Shown here piece by piece: positions 32,018 to 40,790 of a stretch of DNA of 64,000 nucleotides. A model generated the notes under the pieces. It was not told the origin of the DNA. It made no database searches and was given only the letters and a program-made list of their open reading frames with translations. Source of the stretch: TMED88 sp964515335 (GTDB taxonomy: Bacteria; Myxococcota_A; UBA9160; UBA4427); the NCBI GenBank assembly GCA_964515335.1, contig CAZETS010000016.1, positions 15,628 through 79,627 of the forward strand, written 5' to 3'. Both the position numbers and the translations under genes were made by a program. Numbering within the stretch: position 1 is the stretch's first letter; each line of letters starts with the position of its first letter.

Positions 32018-34702
32018 TTAGCAGCCGGCCGGGGGCGGTGTGTACGCCGCGCCTCTTCCCCGTTCGCCCGATTTCCCCCGTTCGCCCCATTCGGCCTCCA
32101 GGGCGGCGACCACGTCGAGCAGGGTCTCGAAGCGCGTGTAGACGACGCCGCGGTCGTCGAGATCGTCGGCCAGCGTGTCCTTGGCGAACGCGAGGTCCGC
32201 CGCCTCGGCCCCGCAGCGGTCGGACACGCGGCCGTTGCCGATGTGCACGATGCAGTGCCCGGGGCGGCTCGCCCGGTAGGCCTCGATGACGGCGCGCTTG
32301 CAGGCGCCGGTCCCGCAGTCGCAGGCCGGGTTGCGGCCAGCCGGTGAGATGCGCCAGCGCTCGCCCTCGAAGCGCAGGTGGTTGGCGGTGAACGCGAAGC
32401 GCAGGTCGTGGATGTCCTGCAACCGATCGATGTTGTAGTCGAAGCCGTCGGAGAGGATGCGCAGCGGCACGTCGCGGGCCGCGCACCAGTCGACCAGCTT
32501 CCGGGCGCCGGGATCGAGGTCGATCGTCCGGAGAAACGCCTCGAGCCGCTCGCGACCGAACGCGAATCCGTCGAAGAGCAGCTCGGCGTACCGCCAGGCG
32601 TCGATCTCGCCCTGCACGTAGCGGCCCCACAGCGAGGTGCGCTCCTCGGAAAGGTGCTGGAGAGCGATCGTGCTGCCGACGTCGCGGATGGAGAACGTGC
32701 CGTCGAAGTCGCTGAAGACCGCGAGCGGCCGGCACCCGGCGTGACGCGTCGCGCGCGACGCGTGAGGCGCGAGCAGGTCGCCGCCCTGCCCCGCGCCGGG
32801 CGCGCTGATCTCGGCGAGCGCGACTCCGTCGCCCGCCCAATCGACCTCCGGGGCGGCAGCCTGCGCGGAGGGCGAGTCCCCCAGATTGATCGCAGCCCGG
32901 TACACGTCCGCACCGACGCGGGCTTCGAGCCGCTGCAGCGTGCCGGGCGCCAACGGATCGAGCAGGCGCGCGGCGCCGACCGCCGCCCGGTCGATCTCGG
33001 CGCCGTTGCCCAGCACCTGCGACACCATGCTGCGTTCGCCCGCGTCGAGCAGCGCGAGATCGTCGGAGAGCACCATCATGCCGCCCGAGACCGCGATCGC
33101 TGCGGCGAGGCTGCGCGCCTCCTCGGGCCGCAGCGCCGTCTCGCGGCGCCGGGCCATCAGGCAGTCGGGATCGTTCAGCCAGAGGCGCCGGTGCATGAAG
33201 AGCCGCGCCGCGATGCTGCGCAGCGCGCTCGCCGTCGAAGGCAGCACCGGCTCGAGGCCGGGGATCACCACCGGCTGGTCGACGCCCCAGGTCGGCGCCA
33301 CATCGGGCCCGATCCGCATGCCGTCCACCACGCCCACCGCCGGGCCGAGCGGACAGCCGCAGCCCAGCAGGAAGGCCTCGTCGCCCGCGCCGCGTCGCAC
33401 CGCGGACAGACCCGCCCGCAGCCGCGCGGCGCGGGTGAGCGACGGATCCGACGCCCGGCCCTGCATGGCCGCCATGTAGAGGAAGTCGAGCTTCTGATAC
33501 GTGAACCCCAGCGCGGCGAGCGCACGGAACGTCTCCTCGAGGTGCGCGAGCAGCCCCGGCTGGCTGGCGTCGAGCGCGTACACCCAGCCGTCGGCGCTCC
33601 ACTCCGGGTTCAGCGTGCCACGCAGCCAGTCTCCCCGGTCTCCCGACTCGTCACCCAGCGCCCATTCGGGATGGGCGCGCAGCAGCTCGCTCTCGGCCGA
33701 GGCCGCAAACGGCGCCGTCCAGATGCCCGCCGCGAAGCCCGCGTCGCGGATCGCGCCGGCGACGCGCGCGAGTCCGCCGGGGAGCTGCTCGTTGGTGTGG
33801 AGCCAGTCGCCGATCGCGCGCTGGTAGCCGTCGTCGAGCTGGACGACGGCCACCGGGATCTCGTCGCGCACGCCCGCGAGGGCGTCGAGGTTGCGCAACA
33901 GGTCGTCCTCGGTGACGCGGTGGAAGAAGTGGTACCAGCTGCACCAACCCACCTGGTAGGGCGCGCCGGTGCGCGCGCGGCCGCGCCTTCCCCAGAGCGC
34001 GGCGAAGCGTTCGAGCAGCTCGCTCGGGTCGGGTCCGACCGCCACGCGCACGGCCTCGAGGGCGCGCCGCTCACCCGGTGCCAGCGGCGCCTCGACGCGC
34101 AGCTCGACCTCGATGTCGACCGGGCGCTCGAGCTCGCCGGGCGTCGCCCCGGCGGCGCGCAGGTGCACCACGCCGAAAGCAAGCCCCGTCTCGAGCACCC
34201 CCGCCAGACAAGCGGGCCCCTCGCCGGCGCCTGCTCCGATCACGGCGAACGTCGCCGACTCGTGCCAACCGTCCCACTCGCCGGACGGGGCGCCCACGCA
34301 GTGGTGCATGCCACGCAGCCACGGCCCGGACGGAAACGGCGGCTCGCCGGCGTCGTCGAGATCCCGCGAGCCGGTGAACGACCACGATTGCCAGCCGTGG
34401 CGCAGGAAGCGGTGCGACGCCGCACCGTGGCCGCACCAGCGAAGGCCGAGCGAGAGCGACTCGACGAAGACCGGCGCGTCGGCGTGGCTCACGAGCGCGA
34501 CCTCGAGGGTCGCCGCGGCGCCGTGGTCGGTGCGGGTGAGCACGACCTCTAGGTCGGAGAGCCGCCTCGACCCCTCGCAGAGGTCGTCGGAGACCTCGAG
34601 GGTGGTGGACGACTCGTGCTCGCCGAGCCGCAACACGACCGATCGCGGCTCGACGCGGGGGGCGCGCCGTTCCGGTACCGTGCGCGCGAGGGGCGTCGCC
34701 AT
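32018..34702 (-). CDS. GH36 alpha-galactosidase fused to a HAD phosphatase domain
   Basis: An 894-residue two-domain protein in one uninterrupted frame. Residues 1-640 are GH36-like: GHGAASHRFLRHGWQSWSFTGS, VGWCSWYHFFHRVTEDDLLRNL, FTYQKLDFLYMAAM with the nucleophile Asp, and DGMRIGPDVAPTWG with the acid-base Asp. From about 655 a HAD phosphatase begins with FSDFDGTFSIRDVGST (DxDGT), then ILSDGFDYNID, the Lys of KRAVIEAYR and IGNGRVSDRCGAEAADLAFAKDTLADDL, closest in style to MtnX-like phosphatases. The join may release galactose and a phosphate, or the HAD part may belong to methionine salvage. A homocysteine methyltransferase gene diverges 42 bases away. Confidence 0.85.
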   Translation of the reverse strand: MATPLARTVPERRAPRVEPRSVVLRLGEHESSTTLEVSDDLCEGSRRLSDLEVVLTRTDHGAAATLEVALVSHADAPVFVESLSLGLRWCGHGAASHRFLRHGWQSWSFTGSRDLDDAGEPPFPSGPWLRGMHHCVGAPSGEWDGWHESATFAVIGAGAGEGPACLAGVLETGLAFGVVHLRAAGATPGELERPVDIEVELRVEAPLAPGERRALEAVRVAVGPDPSELLERFAALWGRRGRARTGAPYQVGWCSWYHFFHRVTEDDLLRNLDALAGVRDEIPVAVVQLDDGYQRAIGDWLHTNEQLPGGLARVAGAIRDAGFAAGIWTAPFAASAESELLRAHPEWALGDESGDRGDWLRGTLNPEWSADGWVYALDASQPGLLAHLEETFRALAALGFTYQKLDFLYMAAMQGRASDPSLTRAARLRAGLSAVRRGAGDEAFLLGCGCPLGPAVGVVDGMRIGPDVAPTWGVDQPVVIPGLEPVLPSTASALRSIAARLFMHRRLWLNDPDCLMARRRETALRPEEARSLAAAIAVSGGMMVLSDDLALLDAGERSMVSQVLGNGAEIDRAAVGAARLLDPLAPGTLQRLEARVGADVYRAAINLGDSPSAQAAAPEVDWAGDGVALAEISAPGAGQGGDLLAPHASRATRHAGCRPLAVFSDFDGTFSIRDVGSTIALQHLSEERTSLWGRYVQGEIDAWRYAELLFDGFAFGRERLEAFLRTIDLDPGARKLVDWCAARDVPLRILSDGFDYNIDRLQDIHDLRFAFTANHLRFEGERWRISPAGRNPACDCGTGACKRAVIEAYRASRPGHCIVHIGNGRVSDRCGAEAADLAFAKDTLADDLDDRGVVYTRFETLLDVVAALEAEWGERGKSGERGRGAAYTPPPAGC

Positions 34703-34744
34703 CGGCAGAGGTATAGCGGCGCCGCGCGCCACCGGGGAGGCGGA

Positions 34745-35656
34745 TTGGAGGGGCCGGACGCAGGCCAGGCGCTTCGTCGACGACTCGAGTCGGGACCGGT
34801 CGTCGTGCTCGACGGCGCGACGGGCACCGAGCTCGAGCGGCGCGGCGTGCCGACGGGCCTGCCGCTCTGGTCGACCCATGCGCTGCTCGACGCGCCCGAG
34901 GTGGTGTCGTCGATCCACGCCGACTACGTACGGGCCGGCGCCGAGGTGCTGATCGCGAACACCTTCCGCACCCAGCGCCGGACGCTGGCCCGCGCCGGCC
35001 GGGGCGGCCAACTCACCCAGCGCGACGCCGAGCTCACGGCGCTGGCCGTCGAGCTGGCGCGTGGCGCCGCCCGCAGCGCCGATCGACGTGTGTGGGTGGC
35101 GGGCTCGGCGCCACCCCTCGAGGACTGCTACCGGCCCGACCTCGTGCCCGACGACGCCGCGCTCCGCGACGAGCACGCTCGCCATGCCAACTGCGTGGCC
35201 GGGTCCGGCGTCGACTTCGCGATGGTGGAGACCATGAACACGCTTCGGGAGGCCCACGCAGCCGCCGTGGCCGCCCGCGAGGCCGGGCTGGAGGTGGTCG
35301 TGAGCTTCGTGTGCTGGAACGGCGCGCAGCTGCTCTCGGGCGAGCCCCTCGCCGAGGCCTGCGCCCGGATCGCCGCACTCGAGCCGTTGGCGATCGGGGT
35401 GAACTGCCTGCCGCCGTCGAACGTGTCCGCCTGTCTCGAGGTGCTGGCCGACTGCGGGGCGCCATTCGGCGTCTACGCGAATCTCGGCGAGCCCGAGGAC
35501 GAACGCGGCTTTCGCCGCAGCGAGGACACCCGCCCGGCCGACTTCGCCGAGCACGCGAGCGAGTGGGTGGCGGCGGGCGCGAGCTACGTCGGAGGCTGCT
35601 GCGGAACCGGACCCGGGCACGTCCACACCCTGGCGGAGCGCTGCGCACGAACCTGA
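34745..35656 (+). CDS. homocysteine S-methyltransferase family protein
   Basis: A 303-residue TIM-barrel methyltransferase. VLDGATGTELERRG opens the domain, GVNCLPPSN supplies the first Zn-binding Cys and GGCCGTGPGHV the Cys pair, the Zn triad that activates the homocysteine thiol. The methyl donor could be S-methylmethionine, SAM, betaine or another compound. I chose TTG 34745 because GGGGAGG lies 4 bases upstream and no ATG or GTG with a site fits the conserved N-terminus. It is divergent from the GH36-HAD gene, with only 42 bases shared for both promoters. Confidence 0.92.
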   Translation: MEGPDAGQALRRRLESGPVVVLDGATGTELERRGVPTGLPLWSTHALLDAPEVVSSIHADYVRAGAEVLIANTFRTQRRTLARAGRGGQLTQRDAELTALAVELARGAARSADRRVWVAGSAPPLEDCYRPDLVPDDAALRDEHARHANCVAGSGVDFAMVETMNTLREAHAAAVAAREAGLEVVVSFVCWNGAQLLSGEPLAEACARIAALEPLAIGVNCLPPSNVSACLEVLADCGAPFGVYANLGEPEDERGFRRSEDTRPADFAEHASEWVAAGASYVGGCCGTGPGHVHTLAERCART

Positions 35657-35693
35657 CGGTCGAAGGCCGCCGTGGCCGCAATTTGCGTCACTG

Positions 35694-35767
35694 ACTGCCT
35701 CGATCTGCGACGCGCGAAAATCGCGCTGCGTGTTCGCCTCACGAGGCCTTCCGCCTCTTCAGGCAGT
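35694..35767 (+). ncRNA. possible structured RNA element (multi-hairpin)
   Basis: ACTGCCT (35694-35700) pairs with AGGCAGT (35761-35767). Inside lie a 6-bp hairpin GCGCGA-AAA-TCGCGC (35712-35726) and a short GCCT/AGGC hairpin (35736-35747), a three-way layout. Base-pairing is visible but function is unknown. Confidence 0.3.
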
Positions 35768-35899
35768 GGTTGCGCGTAGTTGCCGCTGAGCTGCGCGTGG
35801 TTTTACGGTGCGGGGTCCGGCACACGCCTTGCTTTGTGTACGCCCTGCGGCGACGCGGGAATCACATCGAGGAGCGGGTCCGCATCGCTCAGGGGTCTG

Positions 35900-35957
35900 G
35901 CGCCCGGACCTGCTACCCCTCCCTTCGCACTCCGGTGCGAGGTGCAGGTCCGGGCGC
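35900..35957 (+). terminator. compound hairpin downstream of the methyltransferase gene
   Basis: A perfect 13-bp outer stem (35900-35912 with 35945-35957) encloses an inner TCGCAC-TCCG-GTGCGA hairpin (35925-35940) and is followed by TTT. It may terminate the methyltransferase transcript 240 bases downstream, or form part of the GH20 leader 53 bases before that gene. Confidence 0.45.
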
Positions 35958-36010
35958 TTTCGGCTCCAGGGCTCGCCGGAAGGCAACCAACGCCGCGTAT
36001 CATCCGGCTG

Positions 36011-38005
36011 ATGTGTGCCGCCCGGGCGAAGCCCCGACCCACCGACCTGCCGCCGCTGCTGCCCGAGCCCCTGTCCACCACCCGGCGACGCGGCGCGTTC
36101 CGGCTCGCGGCCGGGATGCCGATCGTGCTGCCACCGGAGGGTGACGGCGCCGCCGACGCCACGGCCCGCCGCCTGCGCGACGGCCTGGCGGCGATCTGCG
36201 GCGCGACGCTTTCGATCGAGGGCCACCGGCGCAGCGACGCACTCGGACCGCACGTCGCGCTGGTGATCGACCCCGCCGTCGGCGTGGTCTCGCGGCCGGA
36301 CGTGCGCGAGCAGGCCTACCGTCTCGACGTCGCCGAACCGGGCGTGTGCATCACCGGGGGGGGCGCTCCCGGCTTGCGCCACGGCGTGGAGACCCTGCTG
36401 CAGCTCGTCGACTCGCGCGGCCGGCTGCCCGCCTGCCGCATCGACGACGCGCCCGCGCTCGCGCGAAGGGGCATCATGCTCGACGTCTCGCGCGGGAAGG
36501 TGCCCACCGAGCAGAGCCTCGTCGAGCTGATCGAGCTCTGCGCGGTGCTCCGCCTGAACGTGCTGATGCTGTACACCGAGCACACGTTCCGCTTTCGGCG
36601 CCACCCCGAGATCGGCCGCGAAGCGGGCTCGCTCGACGCCGACACGATGCGGCGCCTCGACCGCACCGCGGCCGAGCACGCCGTCGAACTCGTCCCGTGC
36701 CTGCAGTCGCTCGGCCACATGGAGCACGTGCTCTCGCTGCCCGCGTATCGCGACCTCGCCGAGACCGACATGGGCTGGACGATCGCGCCCACCGCCGACG
36801 GCACCTACCCCCTGCTCGCCGACCTCTACGACGAGTATCTGCCGAACTTCCGCTCGCCCCTCTTCAATGCCAACTGCGACGAGCCGTGGGACCTCGGACG
36901 CGGGCGCTCGGCCGAGCGGAGCGAGCGGCTCGGCCCCGGCGGCCTGTATCTCGAACACGTCCGCCGCATCCGCGAACTCGCCGCGCGCAACGGCAAGCGT
37001 ACGATGATCTGGGCGGACGTCGTCCACGCCCACCCCGAGCGCGTCGAGGATCTCCACCGCGACCTCGTGCTGCTCGACTGGTGGTACGAGGCCAGCTTCG
37101 ACTACGACCGGGTCTCGGTCTTCGCGAAGCACGACCTCGAGTTCATGGTGTGCCCGGGCACGTCCACCTGGAACGCGCTCTTTCCGCGCATCGACAACTC
37201 GGCGCAGAACATCTCGGCCTGGGCCGAGGCGGGCCGGCGCCACGGCGCACTGGGCCTGTTGAACACCGACTGGGGCGACTTCGGTCACTACAACCTGCAG
37301 GGCAACTCGCTCTTCGCCTACGCGTGGGGGGCCCAGGAGGCCTGGTCGGGGCCGGCCGACCGCACACGCTTCGACCGCGCCTTCTCGCGGGTGCTCTTCG
37401 GGGACGCGAGCGGGGGGATCGCGCGGCTGGTTCGCGCCCTGGGCGCGATCCACGACCCCGGCTTCACGATGTTCAACGGCTCCGCGCTGCAGTACCTGTT
37501 CTTCGAAGACGTCGAGCGCGGCTACTTCGTCGACGCGACACGCCCTGCCCGGCTGCGGGCCTGCCGGGGACGACTCGAGCGCCTGCGGCCGCGCATCGAG
37601 CGCGCGACCCGGCAGACCCCGCGCGAACACCGGGCGCTTCGCGAAATGCTCTACGCCTGCGACGCGTCGGCGTTCGCGGTGCGCAAGGCCGAGGCCGGGC
37701 GCGAGGTGCTGGCGTGGCGCCGCGGCGAGCAACGACTCGACGCGCCGGGCCGCCGCCGGCTGGCGAAGCGCCTGTCGACCCTGGCCGACGAGCAGGCCGC
37801 CCTGGGGCGGCGGCTGCGCGGGCTCTGGCTCGATCGCGCAAGGCCGTCGAACCTCGAGTTCACGCTGCGGCGCATCCGCCGCGCGACCCGCATGCTGCGG
37901 CGATCCGCGAAGCGGCTGACCGCGAATCAGCCCGGCCGAGCCCCGCAGCGGACCGCGTTCAGCCACGAGGGCGCGATCCGGGCGATGCGCGACACGGCGC
38001 CCTGA
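36011..38005 (+). CDS. GH20 beta-N-acetylhexosaminidase-like protein
   Basis: A 664-residue protein with an N-terminal hexosaminidase beta-domain (about 35-150: ITGGGAPGLRHGVETLLQLV) and a TIM barrel. The barrel starts with ARRGIMLDVSRGKVPTEQSLVELIELCAVLRLNVLMLYTEHTF and shows LVPCLQSLGHMEHVL, FNANCDEPWDLGRG with the GH20 Asp-Glu catalytic pair, and LLNTDWGDFGHYN. The C-terminal 150 residues are Arg-rich helices. It lacks a signal peptide, so it should act in the cytoplasm on small hexosaminides. No convincing ribosome site precedes ATG 36011; the start is uncertain by some codons. Confidence 0.82.
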   Translation: MCAARAKPRPTDLPPLLPEPLSTTRRRGAFRLAAGMPIVLPPEGDGAADATARRLRDGLAAICGATLSIEGHRRSDALGPHVALVIDPAVGVVSRPDVREQAYRLDVAEPGVCITGGGAPGLRHGVETLLQLVDSRGRLPACRIDDAPALARRGIMLDVSRGKVPTEQSLVELIELCAVLRLNVLMLYTEHTFRFRRHPEIGREAGSLDADTMRRLDRTAAEHAVELVPCLQSLGHMEHVLSLPAYRDLAETDMGWTIAPTADGTYPLLADLYDEYLPNFRSPLFNANCDEPWDLGRGRSAERSERLGPGGLYLEHVRRIRELAARNGKRTMIWADVVHAHPERVEDLHRDLVLLDWWYEASFDYDRVSVFAKHDLEFMVCPGTSTWNALFPRIDNSAQNISAWAEAGRRHGALGLLNTDWGDFGHYNLQGNSLFAYAWGAQEAWSGPADRTRFDRAFSRVLFGDASGGIARLVRALGAIHDPGFTMFNGSALQYLFFEDVERGYFVDATRPARLRACRGRLERLRPRIERATRQTPREHRALREMLYACDASAFAVRKAEAGREVLAWRRGEQRLDAPGRRRLAKRLSTLADEQAALGRRLRGLWLDRARPSNLEFTLRRIRRATRMLRRSAKRLTANQPGRAPQRTAFSHEGAIRAMRDTAP

Positions 38006-38027
38006 CGGGCGCAGCGAGTCCGCGCGC

Positions 38028-39425
38028 TCAGTCCGTAAACGATGGCCGTGTGCCGGCGAGGCGCTCGACGAGCACGCCGCGGGCCGCGCCCGCGAGGTAG
38101 ACCGAGCCCGTGCAGCAGAGCAGGTCGTCGGCGCCGAGCGCGGCGGCGGCCGCGCGCGTGGCGTCTCGCGGGTCTTCGATGCAGTGGCGCCGGGCGCGGG
38201 GCATGCACTCGGCGGCGCGCGCCTCGAGGAAATCGAGCTGGCACGAGCGAATCGGGTCGGCGCGGGTCAGCCAGACCTCGTCGCTGACGGGTGCGAGGGC
38301 CGAGAGGATTGCGTCGGGCGGCTTGTCGCTCGAGATCGAGACGACCAGGTGACGGCGTGCGGCGCCGATCGCAGCGAGCACTTCGGCGAGCGAGCGAGCC
38401 GATGCCGAGGTGTGCGCCGAGTCGACGATGATGGTCGGACGCACGCCGAGCACCTCGAGCCGGCCGGGAAGGACCGCCTCCCGAAGCCCGCGTTCGACGG
38501 CCGCCGCAAGCGCCTGAGCGTCGTGGGCGCCCAGCCGCCGAACCGCCGCGATGGCGAGAGCCGCGTTGAGCGGCTGGTGGCGACCGAGCAGGGGCAGCAC
38601 GAGATCGTCTAGCTCGAAGCCGGACTCGCGGTACGCGAAGTGTCGCCCCGTCGCGGGAGGAAGCGCCGGGGTCTCGGCAGGGGCGGTGGCGTACTCGATG
38701 TCGAAGTCGGACCCGAGCGCGCTGACGGCCGACCCGACCCGGCCTGCGGTCTCCCTCACGACCTGCTCCGCCTCGGGCGCGAGCGCACCGATCACGCAGG
38801 GCGCGCCCGGCTTGATGATGCCGGCCTTCTCGGCCGCGATCGCGGCGAGGGTGTCGCCGAGCTTGTCGGTGTGCTCGAGCTCGATGTGGGTCACCACCGT
38901 CACCGCCGGCACGATGGCGTTCGTCGAGTCGAGGCGGCCGCCCAGCCCCACCTCGATCAGGGCCCGATCCACGCCCGCCCGCGCGAACAGCACCAGTGCG
39001 ATGGCGGTGGTGGCGTCGAAGAACGTGGGCGACGCCACCTCCTCGTCGCGCCGCAACGCCTCGACGTGGGGGCGCACGATCTCCGCGGCGGCGGCCAGGT
39101 CTGCATCGGCCACCTCGCGCCCCGCGATGCGAAAGCGCTCGGTCCAGCGCTCGAGATGAGGCGACGTGAACGTGCCCACGCGCTCGCCGGCGGCGCCCAG
39201 GATCGACTCCGCGAGCAGACACACCGATCCCTTGCCCTTCGAGCCGGCGACGTGAACCACCGAGAGGTCGCGCTCGGGGTGACCGAGCCGCTCGAGCAGC
39301 GCGACGATCGCCTCGAGGTCGAGCCGCGCGTAGCGGAAGCCCGGCGCGCGCTCGTGGTTGATCAGACCCTCGAGCCAGGCGCCGGCGTCCGCCGCCGTCC
39401 TGATCGCCCCGCCTGCGACCGTCAC
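38028..39425 (-). CDS. folC: bifunctional dihydrofolate/folylpolyglutamate synthase
   Basis: A 465-residue Mur-ligase-fold enzyme adding glutamate to folates. VVHVAGSKGKGSVCLLAESIL is the P-loop region with the FolC K-G-K-G signature, GTFTSPHLERWTERFRIAG the omega loop, FFDATTAIALVLFARAGVDRALIEVGLGGRLDSTN the ATP site, and VDSAHTSASARSL the C-terminal domain contact. GTG 39425 is used as start (MTVAGGAIRTAADA). A stem-loop at 39490-39518 separates it from the Cys-rich small gene upstream. It is convergent with the GH20 gene, 22 bases apart. Confidence 0.94.
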   Translation of the reverse strand: MTVAGGAIRTAADAGAWLEGLINHERAPGFRYARLDLEAIVALLERLGHPERDLSVVHVAGSKGKGSVCLLAESILGAAGERVGTFTSPHLERWTERFRIAGREVADADLAAAAEIVRPHVEALRRDEEVASPTFFDATTAIALVLFARAGVDRALIEVGLGGRLDSTNAIVPAVTVVTHIELEHTDKLGDTLAAIAAEKAGIIKPGAPCVIGALAPEAEQVVRETAGRVGSAVSALGSDFDIEYATAPAETPALPPATGRHFAYRESGFELDDLVLPLLGRHQPLNAALAIAAVRRLGAHDAQALAAAVERGLREAVLPGRLEVLGVRPTIIVDSAHTSASARSLAEVLAAIGAARRHLVVSISSDKPPDAILSALAPVSDEVWLTRADPIRSCQLDFLEARAAECMPRARRHCIEDPRDATRAAAAALGADDLLCCTGSVYLAGAARGVLVERLAGTRPSFTD

Positions 39426-39489
39426 GACCCGCCCCCCGATCCTCGCTGCGCCCCGTCGTAGCGTGCCGCCGCCGTGCCCCGAAACGCAA

Positions 39490-39518
39490 CCAGGGCGGCC
39501 CGTGAGGGACCGCCCTGG
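39490..39518 (-). terminator. stem-loop between the Cys-rich gene and folC
   Basis: A perfect 9-bp stem (39490-39498 with 39510-39518), extended by CCC/GGG around a GTGA loop. On the minus strand TTGCGTTTC follows, a weak T-rich tail. It may end the NRDE transcript or reduce read-through into folC. Confidence 0.5.
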
Positions 39519-39570
39519 CGCGAATGGGTCGCTTCGCCCACCGGCTCTCCGGCCGATGGTGGCGCGAGGC

Positions 39571-39897
39571 CTACTGGAGCAGGTACCGCTGGCTGTCGCG
39601 GTACTTGCGGACGGCCTCGCTCGTCGACTCGATGGCGGGGAAGAAGTACTTCACCGCGTGACCGCACTCCTGGCAGACCCTGTAACAGAACTTGAAGCCC
39701 TCGACCTCGCGCACGCTGCCGACGCTGATGCGGTTCTTGTCCGTGCAACAGCCGCTCGGGCGAGGCGGGGAGACGATGCGCCGCGGGTAGTCGTTCTTCG
39801 GCGCCTCGCTCGTCGAGTACTCGATGATGTTCTGGGTCAGCCGGTGCGACCGCTCTTCGGAGTTCTTCTTCCGGATGTTGCTGCCGATTCTTCTCAA
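39571..39897 (-). CDS. small Cys-rich protein of unknown function
   Basis: A 108-residue basic protein. A short N-terminal helix RRIGSNIRKKNSEERSHRLTQNIIEYS is followed by a region with five cysteines in GCCTDKNRIS and FCYRVCQECGHAVKYFFP, which looks like a zinc-binding ribbon. I do not recognise a family. TTG 39897 overlaps the stop of the NRDE gene (TTGA), and GAGGA lies 7 bases upstream, so the two genes are probably coupled. The longer frame upstream would overlap the NRDE gene by 100 bases and is not needed. Confidence 0.65.
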   Translation of the reverse strand: MRRIGSNIRKKNSEERSHRLTQNIIEYSTSEAPKNDYPRRIVSPPRPSGCCTDKNRISVGSVREVEGFKFCYRVCQECGHAVKYFFPAIESTSEAVRKYRDSQRYLLQ

Positions 39898-40790
39898 CTG
39901 GTCGTCCTCGTGGGTGCCTCCGCCGATCCGTAGCCTGGCGACTGCCTCAGCTCGGTCAGCAGAGATGAAAAATCGTCGTACGGAGCGCTGCACGGTGCGC
40001 CCTCCGCGTACAGCAGGCGGCTGTTCTCGGGCGCGTGCGCAATCTCGAGCAGGATCGAGCTGCGCGTCCCGTAGGTGTCCGCCATGTGGACGCAGGTGTC
40101 GTCGAGAGGCGTCTGGCCGGTGCCGTGCTCGCGGCAGACGTCGGCGAGGGAGGACAGCACCTCTTCGGGAGGCAACTCGGCGGTAGTGCGGGCGCGGTCG
40201 TGCACGCGATCGACCTTTGCCTGGCGCACGTCTGCCTGGAGCACATCCGCTCTAAGCGAGTCCGCCCCAAGAACATCCGCCGCCCCTGCGTCGCCGCCGG
40301 CCGCGGGAGCAGTGGAGGCGGATCCGTTGCGGATCGCCGCGGCCGCGTCGGCGTTGCCCACGACGTGGACGCCCGGCGCAAGCGAGTGGACCTCGGGGCG
40401 GTCGCGATAGGTGATCAGGTAGGCGGCGGCGGGGTCGGCCACGAAACAGTTGAAGGAGTTGTAGGTGTCGCGCGGCAGCCGGGCCAGGGCGCCCGCCGTG
40501 GCGTCGGCCGAGCCGAACGCGAGCGCATCCATCACGACGGCCCCACGCGACTTCAAGGTGGGGTTCGGCTCACCGGTGCGCAGATTCGTGAGCGCCACGA
40601 AGACGCCGTGCGCATTGAGGCCGAGCCAGGTGCCGCCGGCCTGGGCGTCGAGCGGAGCGACCACTGCGCCACCCGGTCCACGCCGGAGAGCGGGCCCCTC
40701 GGCGGGCCGGTCCAGGTACTCGTCGCGGTTCGCCGCAACGACGAGCCAACGTCCGGGGACCTTGCGATGGATGGCGATCAGGGTGCACAT
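39894..40790 (-). CDS. NRDE family protein
   Basis: A 298-residue protein of the NRDE/TANGO2 family. It begins MCTLIAIHR, placing Cys2 as a possible N-terminal nucleophile, and contains the name-giving AANRDEYLDRPAEGP, the GTWLGLNAHGVFVALTN segment and LPRDTYNSFNCFVAD. Members are widespread and may process haem-related or acyl substrates, but the reaction is unsettled. Between about 175 and 230 an Ala/Asp-rich insert (DAGAADVLGADSLRADVLQADV) is unusual. A minus-strand promoter about 290 bases upstream probably drives it together with the Cys-rich gene. Confidence 0.88.
   Translation of the reverse strand: MCTLIAIHRKVPGRWLVVAANRDEYLDRPAEGPALRRGPGGAVVAPLDAQAGGTWLGLNAHGVFVALTNLRTGEPNPTLKSRGAVVMDALAFGSADATAGALARLPRDTYNSFNCFVADPAAAYLITYRDRPEVHSLAPGVHVVGNADAAAAIRNGSASTAPAAGGDAGAADVLGADSLRADVLQADVRQAKVDRVHDRARTTAELPPEEVLSSLADVCREHGTGQTPLDDTCVHMADTYGTRSSILLEIAHAPENSRLLYAEGAPCSAPYDDFSSLLTELRQSPGYGSAEAPTRTTS

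Larger units (their letters stand above)
35657..36010. other. 354-base gap between the methyltransferase and GH20 genes
   Basis: No gene is supported. The stretch is unusually rich in inverted repeats: a multi-hairpin element at 35694-35767 and a compound hairpin at 35900-35957. Confidence 0.5.

Noticed and set aside
35657..36010. SAM or SAH riboswitch near the homocysteine methyltransferase
   Set aside because: It lies downstream of that gene and no conserved core of either class was seen.
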